From contig VGVH01000009.1 in assembly GCA_016874095.1 (NCBI GenBank), forward strand, positions 1-64,000: a stretch of DNA of 64,000 nt. The letters are read 5' to 3'. The position numbers and the translations under genes were made by a program. Position 1 is the first letter of the stretch; the number at the start of each line of letters is the position of its first letter. Below are positions 32,703-41,569 of this stretch, piece after piece. The notes under the pieces are model-generated. The model worked only from the letters and a program-made list of their open reading frames with translations. It did not search any database and had not been told where the DNA came from. Origin of the DNA: Gammaproteobacteria bacterium (GTDB lineage Bacteria; Pseudomonadota; Gammaproteobacteria; Steroidobacterales; GCA-2729495).

Positions 32703-34966
32703 GCGGCGACGACACGCCCGAGCGGCAACTGCCGCAGACGCACGCCCGTCGCTGCGAAGATCGCGTTGGCGACGGCCGGCGCAACCCCGGGCACGGCAGT
32801 CTCGCCGACGCCTTCGGGCCGACCGCCCTGGGGCAGCAGGTGCACTTCGATGGCAGGCAGTTCGCCGATGGCGAGCTGCGGCAGGTCGTTGAAGTTCCCC
32901 TGTGTCACGCGGCCCTCGCGCACGGTGATCTCGCCGTACAGCGAGGCATTCAGGCCATAGACGATCCCGCCCTGCATCATCGCGACCACGGTATCGGGGT
33001 GCACGAGGCTGCCCGGGTCGACGACGCAGACGATGCGGTCCACGGAGAACCCGCCCGCGGCATCCGCGGTGACTTCCGCAACCTGGGCGATGACCGTTCG
33101 CGCCTTTTCGAACAGGGCGATACCCCGGCCGCGCCCCGGCGCGAGCGGCGTGCCCCAGCCGGACCGCTCGGCTGCAGCCTGCAGGACGCCGCGGTGCCGG
33201 GAGTCGGGCGGCAGGTTGGCGAGCCGGAACGCGACCGGGTCCAGGCCGGCGGAGTGCGCGAGCTCGTCCATGAAGCTCTCGATGCAGAAAGCGCCGTAGG
33301 AGGTCGCGGTGCTGCGCCAGTAGCCGACCGGCAGGTGATTGTCCTGCGGCACGTAGGCCACGCGCAGGTTCGGGATCGGGTAGATCAGGTCGTACACGCC
33401 GGTGGCCACGGTGTTGTCGCGCCGGGCATCGCCGGGCCGCGGTGATGGCGTCCGCACGGCAAAGCTCGCCACGACCGACTGCGTGGCGAGCCGGTAATCC
33501 AGCGCCTGGATCAGGCCGGAAGAAGTCACGGCTGCGCTGATGCGCGACACGCCGGCCGGCCGGTACATGTCATGGCGCGTATCTTCCTCGCGCGTATAAC
33601 TGATCTTCACCGCGCGTCCCGGCACCTGCATGGCGGCAGCTACTGCGCGCTCGACGAAGTCCATCTCGGCGCGTCGCCCGAAGCCACCGCCGATGAGCGT
33701 GCGGTGCATCCTCACCTGCGCCGGGTCGATCCCGGCCGTCGTCGCCGCCACCTGCCGCGCAGTGGTCAGTGCCTGCGACGGCGCCCACACGGTCAGCTGC
33801 CCGTCGGCATAGAGCGCCGTGCAATTCATCGGCTCCATGCAGGCATGGGCGAGGTAAGGCCACTGGTAGGTTGCGGTGGTCACGGCGGCGGCGCCCTGCA
33901 GGGCCTTCAGGGCATCGCCGTCCTCGCGAAACACGGCAGGTTCCGGATCGTCCAGCGCCGCCAGGTACTGCGCATGCAGCGTGGCGCTATCGACGGGCCG
34001 GTCGGGCTCGACTGCTTCGATCCGCAGCTTCTCCGCCGCGCGCCGGGCGGTCCAGCTGTCGCGCGCCAGCACAGCCACTGCGACGTCGCCGAGGGCGAGC
34101 ACGGCTTCGACGCCCGGCACGCTCTTGGCGTCGACGGCATCGAAGGCCGCGATGCGCCCGCCGGCCACAGCGCTGTGCACGACGGTTCCATGCAGCATGT
34201 CGGGAAGCACGACGTCGATGCCGAACTGGGCCGCGCCGCGCACCTTCTCCGGTATGTCGAGCCGCCGCGGGCTGGTTCCGACGATGCTGTAGGTGGCAGG
34301 GTCCTTGGGCCGCGGGTCCTCCGCGACCGTCTCGCCCGATGCATCGGCGGCGAGCTCGCCGTAGTGGGCGGAGCGGCCCGACGCCGGGTGCAGCACGTGA
34401 CCGCGTTCGGTGCGCAGTTCCTCCGCCGGCACCTGCCAGCGACGCGCAGCCGCCGCGACCAGCAGCAGGCGAGCACTGGCGCCCGCCGGGCGCAAGCTGT
34501 CCCAGGCATCGATGATGCTGGTGCTGCTCAAGGTCAGGTCGTCGCCGCGCGCATGGAACATGCGGCGCAACACCGCGGTACCCAGCGCCGCCAGCGGGCG
34601 GCCCTCGATTTCGCCTAGCGGGCGCCCGCGCCCCATGACGCCGAAGTTGAAATAGTCCTTGTCGATGGGCGCGAATTCGTAGGAGACCCGTTCCCAGTCG
34701 GCGTCGAGCTCCTCGGCCAGCAGCATCGGCAGGGAAGTCGTAATGCCTTGCCCCATCTCCGAGCGGTGCACGGCAAAGGTGACGTGGCCGTCCGGGGCGA
34801 TCTTCACCCAGGCATTGATCGGGAAGGCCTCGGGCGTGCTCGCCGCGAACTTGAGTCGGGCGTCGCCGTCCCCGCCGGTATCGAGCATGCGCGCAGCGGT
34901 GAATACGATCAGGCCGCCGCCAGCGGCCAGGCCGGACCAGAGCAGGGTTCTGCGCGTAAGCTTCAA
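32699..34966 (-). CDS. Tat-signal molybdopterin subunit, isoquinoline 1-oxidoreductase beta (IorB)-like, without partner gene
   Basis: A 755-residue xanthine oxidase-family large subunit of the IorB/aldehyde dehydrogenase type. It begins TRRTLLWSGLAAGGG, a Tat signal, followed by the family's INAWVKIAPDGHVTF and RSEMGQGITTSLPMLLAEEL. Moco motifs GGGFGRRAEMDFVE and SYGAFCIESF are present, and EGVGETAVP near the end gives the catalytic Glu (about E722). The usual 2Fe-2S partner (IorA) and a cytochrome are missing next to it; the only cytochromes are on the other strand in the neighbouring operon. The substrate could be an aldehyde or N-heterocycle. Co-transcribed with the exported hydrolase. 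Confidence 0.9.
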   Translation of the reverse strand: MKLTRRTLLWSGLAAGGGLIVFTAARMLDTGGDGDARLKFAASTPEAFPINAWVKIAPDGHVTFAVHRSEMGQGITTSLPMLLAEELDADWERVSYEFAPIDKDYFNFGVMGRGRPLGEIEGRPLAALGTAVLRRMFHARGDDLTLSSTSIIDAWDSLRPAGASARLLLVAAAARRWQVPAEELRTERGHVLHPASGRSAHYGELAADASGETVAEDPRPKDPATYSIVGTSPRRLDIPEKVRGAAQFGIDVVLPDMLHGTVVHSAVAGGRIAAFDAVDAKSVPGVEAVLALGDVAVAVLARDSWTARRAAEKLRIEAVEPDRPVDSATLHAQYLAALDDPEPAVFREDGDALKALQGAAAVTTATYQWPYLAHACMEPMNCTALYADGQLTVWAPSQALTTARQVAATTAGIDPAQVRMHRTLIGGGFGRRAEMDFVERAVAAAMQVPGRAVKISYTREEDTRHDMYRPAGVSRISAAVTSSGLIQALDYRLATQSVVASFAVRTPSPRPGDARRDNTVATGVYDLIYPIPNLRVAYVPQDNHLPVGYWRSTATSYGAFCIESFMDELAHSAGLDPVAFRLANLPPDSRHRGVLQAAAERSGWGTPLAPGRGRGIALFEKARTVIAQVAEVTADAAGGFSVDRIVCVVDPGSLVHPDTVVAMMQGGIVYGLNASLYGEITVREGRVTQGNFNDLPQLAIGELPAIEVHLLPQGGRPEGVGETAVPGVAPAVANAIFAATGVRLRQLPLGRVVAA

Positions 34967-35050
34967 ATCGATGCACCCACTGCGAGCCGGCCGGTTGCTG
35001 GCATTATGCTACGGGTCAACCGGCTCAACCACGGTTCGCCCGACAACCGC

Positions 35051-36637
35051 ATGTCCCTGAAACATTGGCTGCTCCCCGCATCGATCGGCTGCTGCCTGCT
35101 CATCCGGGGCATTCCGGCGGCAGCAGCGGACGGTGCGTGGTTCGGCATCGAGATGCCGGAAAAACGCAGCGCCCGGGCGGCGCAGCTCGATGCCGCGTAC
35201 CGCACACCGGACTTCCCGTCATTGTCGCTGCCCGCACCGCCCGCCGGTGATCGCTACGCGGACATTCGCGGCGCGCAGCTCCTCGCCTTTCTTCAGGACA
35301 TCGTGCAATTGACGCACCGGCACCGGCCCAGGGACGAGCCCTACTGGGGTCGGATAGCAGGGACGGCCGCCGAACTGGCCGCGGCGGACTACGTCCTGCA
35401 GCGATTCGGGGAATTCGGTCTGCAGGACACGCGGAGCGAAAGCGTAGAGGGCGGGCCGCAGTGGTGGCCCGAGTCCTGGAGCGTCACGCTGCTCGCGAAC
35501 CCGGCGTATGGAAAGGCGACGGCGGACTACAGCCTAAGCTCCGCGTTTCCGGCATTGCAGCTCGGCGGCGCACCGCTCGCGGTGGATGCCCTGGAAGCGG
35601 AGCTGATCTACGTCGGCAGCGCTCACGCCGTCGATCTTCTGGGACGCGACCTGCGCGGCAAGATCGCCGTGGTGCACGCCCGCCTGCAGCCTGACACCTT
35701 TTTCCAGAGCGCTCGCGGACATGTCGATGCCGTCATCGAGGCCGGCGCGGTCGCGGTCATCACCGTCATGGATGCGCCGGGCAATCATCAGTATGCGCTC
35801 GAGGACATGGGTCCGCCCGAGGTTCCCTGCCTGATCCTCGGCGGGGACGACGGGCGATTCCTGCTCGATGTGATCGCCGCTGCGGGCCGCAGCCCGCCGC
35901 CGCGCATGCGCATCGCGATGAAAACGGCAGTGCGCGAGTCCTGGTCCGGGCGAAACGTGGTTGGCATCGTTCCCGGAACCGGCAGCGAATATGTCATCGT
36001 GCTGGCCCACCTCGACGGCTACTTCGAGTCGGCCAACGACAACGGCGGCGGGCTGGCGTCGCTGCTGGCACTGGCGCAGCACTATTCCAGGGCGGATGCG
36101 CCGCGGATGCGCCGCAATCTGCTGTTCCTCGCGACCAGCGGACACCACGAAGTCTCGGACGGTGCCAGGAGCTTCATAGAAGATCATCCCGAGATCCTGG
36201 CCAACACGGCCGTCGTGATGAATATCGAACATCCCGCCTCGGTCATGAGCTACTACCGGGGCCCGTTGCGCTTCAAGAACATGAGCGTGCCCGGTCAGCT
36301 GTCTGCGACCAATACGCTGGGAACCCGCTCACTGACCGTATCCAATGACAACGCGTTGCTGAAAAACCTGTATCGCGCCGCCGTCGACCGCCACGGCCTG
36401 GTCATAGACGCGCTGATCGAACGGCGTCCGCCGAGCGGCGACGCCTACGACTTCTTCAAGGCGCGGCAGGTCGTCGTGCAGATCCTCGACTCGAGCATCT
36501 GGTATCACTCCAGTGGCGACCGGATGGAGTCGATACCACCGGTCGGTCTCGAGCGGGCCACGCGCGTCTACGCCGAAGTGCTGGACGGCATCGATCGGCA
36601 CGAGCGCGCGGAACTCGTCAGAAGGGGTGGTCCCTGA
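35051..36637 (+). CDS. Exported M28-family peptidase-like protein with PA domain
   Basis: A 528-residue protein starting MSLKHWLLPASIGCC at 35051; the frame is open further upstream without meaning. It has a signal peptide ending AAAA, a PA-like insertion (VDLLGRDLRGKIAVVHAR ... GAVAVITVMD) and an M28 core. Likely zinc ligands are H and D in AHLDGYFESANDNGGG, E in NIEHP and H in WYHSSGD. The EE motif with the catalytic base reads HE (SGHHEVSDGAR), so a normal aminopeptidase mechanism is doubtful. Stands alone between two minus-strand operons. Confidence 0.82.
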   Translation: MSLKHWLLPASIGCCLLIRGIPAAAADGAWFGIEMPEKRSARAAQLDAAYRTPDFPSLSLPAPPAGDRYADIRGAQLLAFLQDIVQLTHRHRPRDEPYWGRIAGTAAELAAADYVLQRFGEFGLQDTRSESVEGGPQWWPESWSVTLLANPAYGKATADYSLSSAFPALQLGGAPLAVDALEAELIYVGSAHAVDLLGRDLRGKIAVVHARLQPDTFFQSARGHVDAVIEAGAVAVITVMDAPGNHQYALEDMGPPEVPCLILGGDDGRFLLDVIAAAGRSPPPRMRIAMKTAVRESWSGRNVVGIVPGTGSEYVIVLAHLDGYFESANDNGGGLASLLALAQHYSRADAPRMRRNLLFLATSGHHEVSDGARSFIEDHPEILANTAVVMNIEHPASVMSYYRGPLRFKNMSVPGQLSATNTLGTRSLTVSNDNALLKNLYRAAVDRHGLVIDALIERRPPSGDAYDFFKARQVVVQILDSSIWYHSSGDRMESIPPVGLERATRVYAEVLDGIDRHERAELVRRGGP

Positions 36638-36652
36638 ACTGGCTCAGGCAGG

Positions 36653-37648
36653 TCAGCGGGCGGCGAGCGTGGCTCGGCCGGAGCTCAGCGCGGCGATGGC
36701 GCCGCCCTCGAATTTCTCCAGCGCTTCCGGCTGGTCCTTGGCGTAGGCGTCCAGGAAAGCGGTACTGACCTCGTTGATGATGCGCACCGCATCGTAGTCC
36801 GGCGGTCCCGGCACGTCGGGACGGCAGACCGCACCGCCCAGGTAGTGGTCCATGTTGTCGATGAAGAGGTAGTGACGCGGGACATCGGCGGGAAACACCG
36901 TGTCAGCCGCGAAACCGTAGAAGCGGCGCTTCGGCGGTCCGCTCCACTGGCCCGAATAGTCCTTGCTTCCGGTTGCGACCAGCACCGGGATCGGAATCGC
37001 GCGCCACGGGTCCACAGGCGCCATGGGGCTGTTGCCCGGCTCGGTCAGCAGTATGAGCGCGTCGAATCGCTCGTCGCGGTAGCCGAAGCGCTCCTTGCCG
37101 TCCGGGCTCTCCATCACCAGCCCGGTGACCGTGAGTGCGGTGGCGCCGCCCATGGAGTGTCCGGCTGCGATGACGCGTTCCGCGTCGATGCGCCCCGCCA
37201 GCTCCGGTATACGGGCCGGAAGCTCCCCCAGGGAATCGAGGATGAAGCTCAGGTCCTGCCGGCGCGATTCGAGGACTTTGACGATCACGTCCGGCGCGGC
37301 GCCGCGGACATCGAAGCCGTAAACCCTGGACTCCATGTGCGTCGGCAGGAAGACCACGTAGCCCGCTGCCGCCCAGTGATCGGCGAGCCGGTCGTACATG
37401 TCGCGCGAGGAACCGCCGCCGTGAGAGAAGACGATGACCGGGTAGGGCCCGCCCGCCGCCGGCCAGGCGATACGCAGCGGCAGCTGCTTCTGCCGCTTCC
37501 GATCCTCGAGATCGAGCCGTTCCACGATGATGGCATGCGGCTTCGCGCCTGCGGTCTCGCTGGAATCGGCGCCGAAAGCACGGGCGACCAGCAGCGACAG
37601 CACGAGGATGGCGCAGGCGCGGACTGCATGAAGGTAAGCGTCCCTCAT
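36653..37648 (-). CDS. Exported alpha/beta hydrolase, copy 2
   Basis: A 331-residue relative of the hydrolase at 31725-32702, with a Sec signal (AVRACAILVLSLLVARAFGA). Catalytic elements: PVIVFSHGGGSSRDMYDRLADHW (abridged oxyanion region), nucleophile GHSMGG and His in DNMDHYLGG. The family includes PAF-acetylhydrolase-like and poly(ethylene terephthalate) hydrolase-like esterases, so an ester substrate is possible. Its start overlaps the end of the second MFS gene by four bases; the two form an operon, divergent from the second UbiD gene. Confidence 0.83.
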   Translation of the reverse strand: MRDAYLHAVRACAILVLSLLVARAFGADSSETAGAKPHAIIVERLDLEDRKRQKQLPLRIAWPAAGGPYPVIVFSHGGGSSRDMYDRLADHWAAAGYVVFLPTHMESRVYGFDVRGAAPDVIVKVLESRRQDLSFILDSLGELPARIPELAGRIDAERVIAAGHSMGGATALTVTGLVMESPDGKERFGYRDERFDALILLTEPGNSPMAPVDPWRAIPIPVLVATGSKDYSGQWSGPPKRRFYGFAADTVFPADVPRHYLFIDNMDHYLGGAVCRPDVPGPPDYDAVRIINEVSTAFLDAYAKDQPEALEKFEGGAIAALSSGRATLAAR

Positions 37649-38964
37649 TGTGCGGCGGCGACCTCACCCGGCATGCGCCCCGGCGCTGTCAGCCGCACCA
37701 GCAGCGCCAGCAGCAGGATCACCAGGTTGGCCAGCCCCACGATCACGAAGGGCCCGGCCCGCATCCACTGGTCGAAAGCGATCCCGCCGACATAGGTGGC
37801 AATGGCAATGCCCAGCGCACCGAACAGGCCGAACATCCCGATGACGGCGCCCCGTTCCTTCACCGGCGCTTCCTGTCCGATCAGCGCCTGGGCGGCATGA
37901 AAGCAACTGATCTGACCGATGCCCAGCAGCCAGAACAGCGGCAGGCTGGCGCGATCCAGCGGATTTTCGACCAGCCACATGGACAGGAAACCGGCCGCGC
38001 CCAGCGCTGCACCAACCATCATCGCGGTGACCCGGTTGCAGCGGTCGGTGATGAGCCCCATGAAATAGGACCACAGCGCCGCAGCACCTTGTGCCATGAC
38101 GAACAGCAAGACTCCCTGGCGTACCGAGTCGGCCGTGTCCATGCCGGCCTCGCGGCCGGCGATCGTGCCCCACAGCACAGTGAAGCTGCCGAGGATCACG
38201 AGGTCGCTGCGCGCGACGAAAGCTGCCGCATAGGCCAGTGCGATGCGCGGGTTGCGGCCGTTGCGCCAGCCGCTGCGGATCAGGGCGGCCACCGGAAGGC
38301 GCTCAGCTACGCGGGTCGGCAGCCCGCCCTGCAGGCCGAGCTGCAACAGCACGCAGGCGGCAGCGACGCAGGCTGCAGCAGACCAGAACGCGTATTGGCC
38401 CGCAGTGACGCCATCGAAGCCGCGCGCAACCAGCGCGGTTGGCAGCTGGCCGAAGCCCCCGGCGACCACGAGCGAACCGAAGATCACCATGATGCCGGAC
38501 AGTGCAATGGTGCGACCGCGCGAAACATCCTGTGGATAGTCATGCATGATCGTGCCGAGCATGCCGGTCGCTCCTGCCGCGCCGGCCGCAAACAGCACGC
38601 GGTAGAACGCCAGTTCGGTGATCGACTCGGCCAGCGGGTACAGGACGTACCCAAGCGCCATGAGCAGCAGTGCCGACACCATCACGATGCGCCTGCCGAT
38701 GCGGTCGGAGATGATGCCGGCCACCGGCATGAGCACGAACAGGGTGATCTCGTTGATCACCAGGAACAGGCCGGTGTAGTTCCCCTGCTGGTCGATCGGA
38801 ATCTGCAGGTTCTCGTTGAGCACATAGCTGTGCCCCTGGTTGATATAGATCATGAAGCCGATAGTGATGAACGACGCGAACATGAATGCAGTCGCGTTCA
38901 TGCGGCTTATGCCTGGGCTGAGCCACAGCGGCCCCCAGCGCAGCCCGGTCGGATCAGGCTTCAT
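37645..38964 (-). CDS. MFS transporter (copy 2 of the subfamily)
   Basis: A 439-residue, about 12-helix major facilitator protein. The N-terminus LRWGPLWLSPGISRMNATAF and the internal DQQGNYTGL and DYPQDVSRG match the copy at 9495-10817; motif A is GIISDRIGRRIV. Duplicated MFS genes each near a Tat-signal UbiD gene suggest that the carrier and the decarboxylase act on the same compound class. First gene of a two-gene operon with the exported hydrolase. The divergent UbiD ATG lies 158 bases away, with a palindromic site between them. Confidence 0.88.
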   Translation of the reverse strand: MKPDPTGLRWGPLWLSPGISRMNATAFMFASFITIGFMIYINQGHSYVLNENLQIPIDQQGNYTGLFLVINEITLFVLMPVAGIISDRIGRRIVMVSALLLMALGYVLYPLAESITELAFYRVLFAAGAAGATGMLGTIMHDYPQDVSRGRTIALSGIMVIFGSLVVAGGFGQLPTALVARGFDGVTAGQYAFWSAAACVAAACVLLQLGLQGGLPTRVAERLPVAALIRSGWRNGRNPRIALAYAAAFVARSDLVILGSFTVLWGTIAGREAGMDTADSVRQGVLLFVMAQGAAALWSYFMGLITDRCNRVTAMMVGAALGAAGFLSMWLVENPLDRASLPLFWLLGIGQISCFHAAQALIGQEAPVKERGAVIGMFGLFGALGIAIATYVGGIAFDQWMRAGPFVIVGLANLVILLLALLVRLTAPGRMPGEVAAAQ

Positions 38965-39042
38965 GAGACTCCTCAGGTGTTGCCCCAGGCACGACCCACA
39001 CTAACCGACCGCCACAGCGCGGAAAGCGTGGATCGTGTCGGT

Positions 39043-39059
39043 GGTCCACAGAGTGGACC
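39043..39059. promoter_or_regulatory. Palindromic operator candidate in the MFS/UbiD divergent region
   Basis: GGTCCAC-AGA-GTGGACC is a perfect seven-base inverted repeat, 63 bases before the UbiD ATG and 78 bases before the MFS start. A second inverted repeat (CGGTCGA at 39073-39079, TCGACCG at 39094-39100) flanks a possible -10 box TACACT (39089-39094). A regulator binding here could control both units; no regulator gene is adjacent. Confidence 0.5.
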
Positions 39060-39122
39060 GCTGCAGTTTCGCCGGTCGATGAGCGGTGTACACTCGACCG
39101 CGCAGCCTGGGGGACTCGAGCC

Positions 39123-40766
39123 ATGGACGAACACCATACGCCTCCCGCTAGTCTTTCGCTGTCCCGCCGTCGCCTGATGGGAACGGGACTCGGCGTCGCG
39201 TCGCTTGTGCTCGCAGCGCCGACCATCAGCGCCAGCGCGAAGATCCGCAGCCGTAAACCGATCCTCGCACCCTACGACAGCCTTCGCGACTACATCGCTG
39301 CCCTGGAGCAGCGCGGACTGGTGCTGCGCATCCCGCGCATCGACCAGGATGCCTTCGAAGCCGCCGCGTTGATGTACCGCCTGCGCCAGCTGCACGGCAT
39401 GCGCGGCGCTCCGGCGCTGGTCTTCGAGGAGGTTCGTATCGACGGTCGCTGGGTCAAGGGGCCGCTCGTCGTCAATGAAAGCGGGCATCTGCATGCGGAG
39501 TGCCTCGTCTTCGGGCTGGAGCCGGTACACGAGGGGCACTATGTACGTGAGTCCTGGGCGAGCTATCGGCGAGCGCGTGCCCACGTCGGAAAAATGCTGG
39601 CCGCGAACGGCGGCAGGTATCCGGCCCTCCCGCCGCAGGAAGTGGCAGGTGCCGAGGCGCCCTGCAAGGAAGTCGTGCTGACCGGCGACGACATCGATCT
39701 CACCCGCTTCGCCTTCATCAAGGGCAATCCGGCCGATGCCGGCCGCTACATCAACACCGGTATGCTGTTCACGCGCCATCCGGACTACGGGCAGAACATC
39801 GGTACCTACCGCTGTCACCTGCGCGGGCCGCGCGAGATCGGCGTCAACTCGGAACCCGGACAAACCGGCAATCGGCACCTGACGGCCGCGCGGGACCGCG
39901 GGGAGAAAGTGGCCCGCGTTTCGATCGTGCTGAGCCCGGATCCCTACGTCTGGATCCTGAGCAGCAACAAGCTCGCCGATCGCAGCGACGGGCCGGTTGA
40001 CGAACTGGCCATCGCAGGTGGCCTGGCAGGGCGGCCCGTGCGGGTCGTGCGCAGCGAGACCAATGATTTCCTCGTGCCCGCGAACGCCGAGATGATCATC
40101 GAAGGCGAAATCCCGCTCGACGACATGCGGCCTGAGGGTCCCTACGGCGAGATGGTCGGCTACCAGGGTCTGCGCAAGGAACGGCAGTTCTGGATGCGGG
40201 TCACTGCCGTCACTCACCGCCGCGATCCCTGGATCATGAATAATTTCACGGGTGTTCAGGCGGGCTCGCTGATGGCGGCAGGGCATGCGCGGCCGTTCAT
40301 GGAGCTGACACAGGAGATTCCCGCTGTCGCGGATTTCTACAGCGACAATCGCGCCGTGGGCGTGACCGCCGTGAGCATCCGCAAGACCCGGCCGGGGCAG
40401 GGACTGGAGATTGCACGGCTCATCGCGGAGCGCAACTTCGCCGCCAAGGTGGTCATCGTGGTCGATGAAGACGTCGACGTGACCAGCCAGGAGCAGGTGC
40501 TCGCGGCACTCGGCGCCCGCTGGCAGCCTGCCCGCGCAAGCCATCTGTACGAATCGCTGCCCGGGCTGCCGCTCGACCCCAGCGCCCCGCAGCGCGGGCG
40601 CACCAGCAAGATCGCCATCGATGCGACCCGCCAATGGCCGGAGGAAGGCGGCCCGGCGAGGTTCCCGGGACTGAACGAGACCTTGCTCCGCGAAGGCGCG
40701 CCGGAGGCCTTCACGCGGGTCGACGAGAAGTGGGGCGATCTGATCCGCAACTGGCGGACGGCTTGA
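39123..40766 (+). CDS. UbiD-family decarboxylase with Tat signal (copy 2)
   Basis: A 547-residue paralogue of the protein at 5321-6952. The Tat signal is LSRRRLMGTGLGVASLVLAAP. By analogy with Fdc/UbiD, R230 (IGTYR) and E338/E343 (PEGPYGEMVGY) are the prFMN-site residues, so both copies look active. Both share RDYIAALEQRGLVLRIPRIDQDAFE-type beginnings and IDATRQ-PEEGG near the C-terminus. It sits divergent to MFS copy 2 and 26 bases before the CPBP gene. The substrate may differ from that of copy 1. Periplasmic location is inferred from the signal only. Confidence 0.88.
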   Translation: MDEHHTPPASLSLSRRRLMGTGLGVASLVLAAPTISASAKIRSRKPILAPYDSLRDYIAALEQRGLVLRIPRIDQDAFEAAALMYRLRQLHGMRGAPALVFEEVRIDGRWVKGPLVVNESGHLHAECLVFGLEPVHEGHYVRESWASYRRARAHVGKMLAANGGRYPALPPQEVAGAEAPCKEVVLTGDDIDLTRFAFIKGNPADAGRYINTGMLFTRHPDYGQNIGTYRCHLRGPREIGVNSEPGQTGNRHLTAARDRGEKVARVSIVLSPDPYVWILSSNKLADRSDGPVDELAIAGGLAGRPVRVVRSETNDFLVPANAEMIIEGEIPLDDMRPEGPYGEMVGYQGLRKERQFWMRVTAVTHRRDPWIMNNFTGVQAGSLMAAGHARPFMELTQEIPAVADFYSDNRAVGVTAVSIRKTRPGQGLEIARLIAERNFAAKVVIVVDEDVDVTSQEQVLAALGARWQPARASHLYESLPGLPLDPSAPQRGRTSKIAIDATRQWPEEGGPARFPGLNETLLREGAPEAFTRVDEKWGDLIRNWRTA

Positions 40767-40792
40767 GAGGCTGAAACGACAAAGGGGGCCAT

Positions 40793-41569
40793 ATGCGTGA
40801 AAAGGGACTCATCCTGGTCAGCGCCATGCTGCGCGGACTCATCTTCTTCGGCGTGGTCATGGGAATCGCTATGGCGTGCATCATGCTCAATGCACGGTGG
40901 TCGCCTGATCTGGTCTGGTTTCCGTTGCCGGCGGTTGCCGTGCTCTGGCTCGCCACGCGCTGGGCGCAGCAGCGCTGGCAGATCGGGCTCAATCCCGTGG
41001 CGGCAGTGTCGGCGACACGAGCCTACGCGGCCGGCCTGACCGTGACCTTGCTGGGCGTCGCGGTTTGCGTGGTGCAGGGCTCCTATACGGGCATGGTGCG
41101 TGAGACCGAGGTTTTCGCCGGCGCGGACAGCGTGGCCTTTACCTTGACCTACGCGGTCCTGATGGCGGTATTCGCCGGTGTACTGGCCGAGGTCGCGTTT
41201 CGCGGCATCGTGCAGGCGCGAATGGAGCCCGCGTTCGGCCTGTGGACCACAGTGATCATCATCGCGGCCGTGAACGTCGTATCCCATCGCTGGGGGCCGG
41301 AAATCGTGCAGAACTGGCTGGGCCTGTTCGTCACCCTGGCCGGCTGGACCTGGCTGCGATCCTGGTCAGGTTCGATCTGGCCGCCGCTCGTCATGCATGC
41401 CGGACTGAATCTGCTGGTCGCCCTCGGCCTGTGGAACTTCGGACCGCTCCACCACGCCGAGTTGAGCAGCGGCGTCGTCGCCGGTTTCGCGCTGCTCGGT
41501 GTCGCGTCGCTGTTCGCAACCGTCGCTCTCAGCCGCAACAGCCGCGTAGCGCTCACCCATTCAGCTTGA
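40793..41569 (+). CDS. CPBP/CAAX-protease-like membrane protein with altered first motif
   Basis: A 258-residue membrane protein with about seven hydrophobic segments. The CPBP motifs are read as AEVAFRG (normally EExxxRG), VVSHRWG and HAGLNLL (HxxxN). The first catalytic Glu is Ala, so proteolytic activity is uncertain. Members cleave prenylated or other membrane proteins, or protect against bacteriocins. It follows the UbiD gene by 26 bases and may be co-transcribed with it. A hairpin-forming repeat lies just after its stop. Confidence 0.78.
   Translation: MREKGLILVSAMLRGLIFFGVVMGIAMACIMLNARWSPDLVWFPLPAVAVLWLATRWAQQRWQIGLNPVAAVSATRAYAAGLTVTLLGVAVCVVQGSYTGMVRETEVFAGADSVAFTLTYAVLMAVFAGVLAEVAFRGIVQARMEPAFGLWTTVIIIAAVNVVSHRWGPEIVQNWLGLFVTLAGWTWLRSWSGSIWPPLVMHAGLNLLVALGLWNFGPLHHAELSSGVVAGFALLGVASLFATVALSRNSRVALTHSA

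Noticed and set aside
37648-39177. 509-codon plus-strand open frame
   Set aside because: Antisense to the MFS gene with Gln/His/Arg-rich sequence; a shadow.
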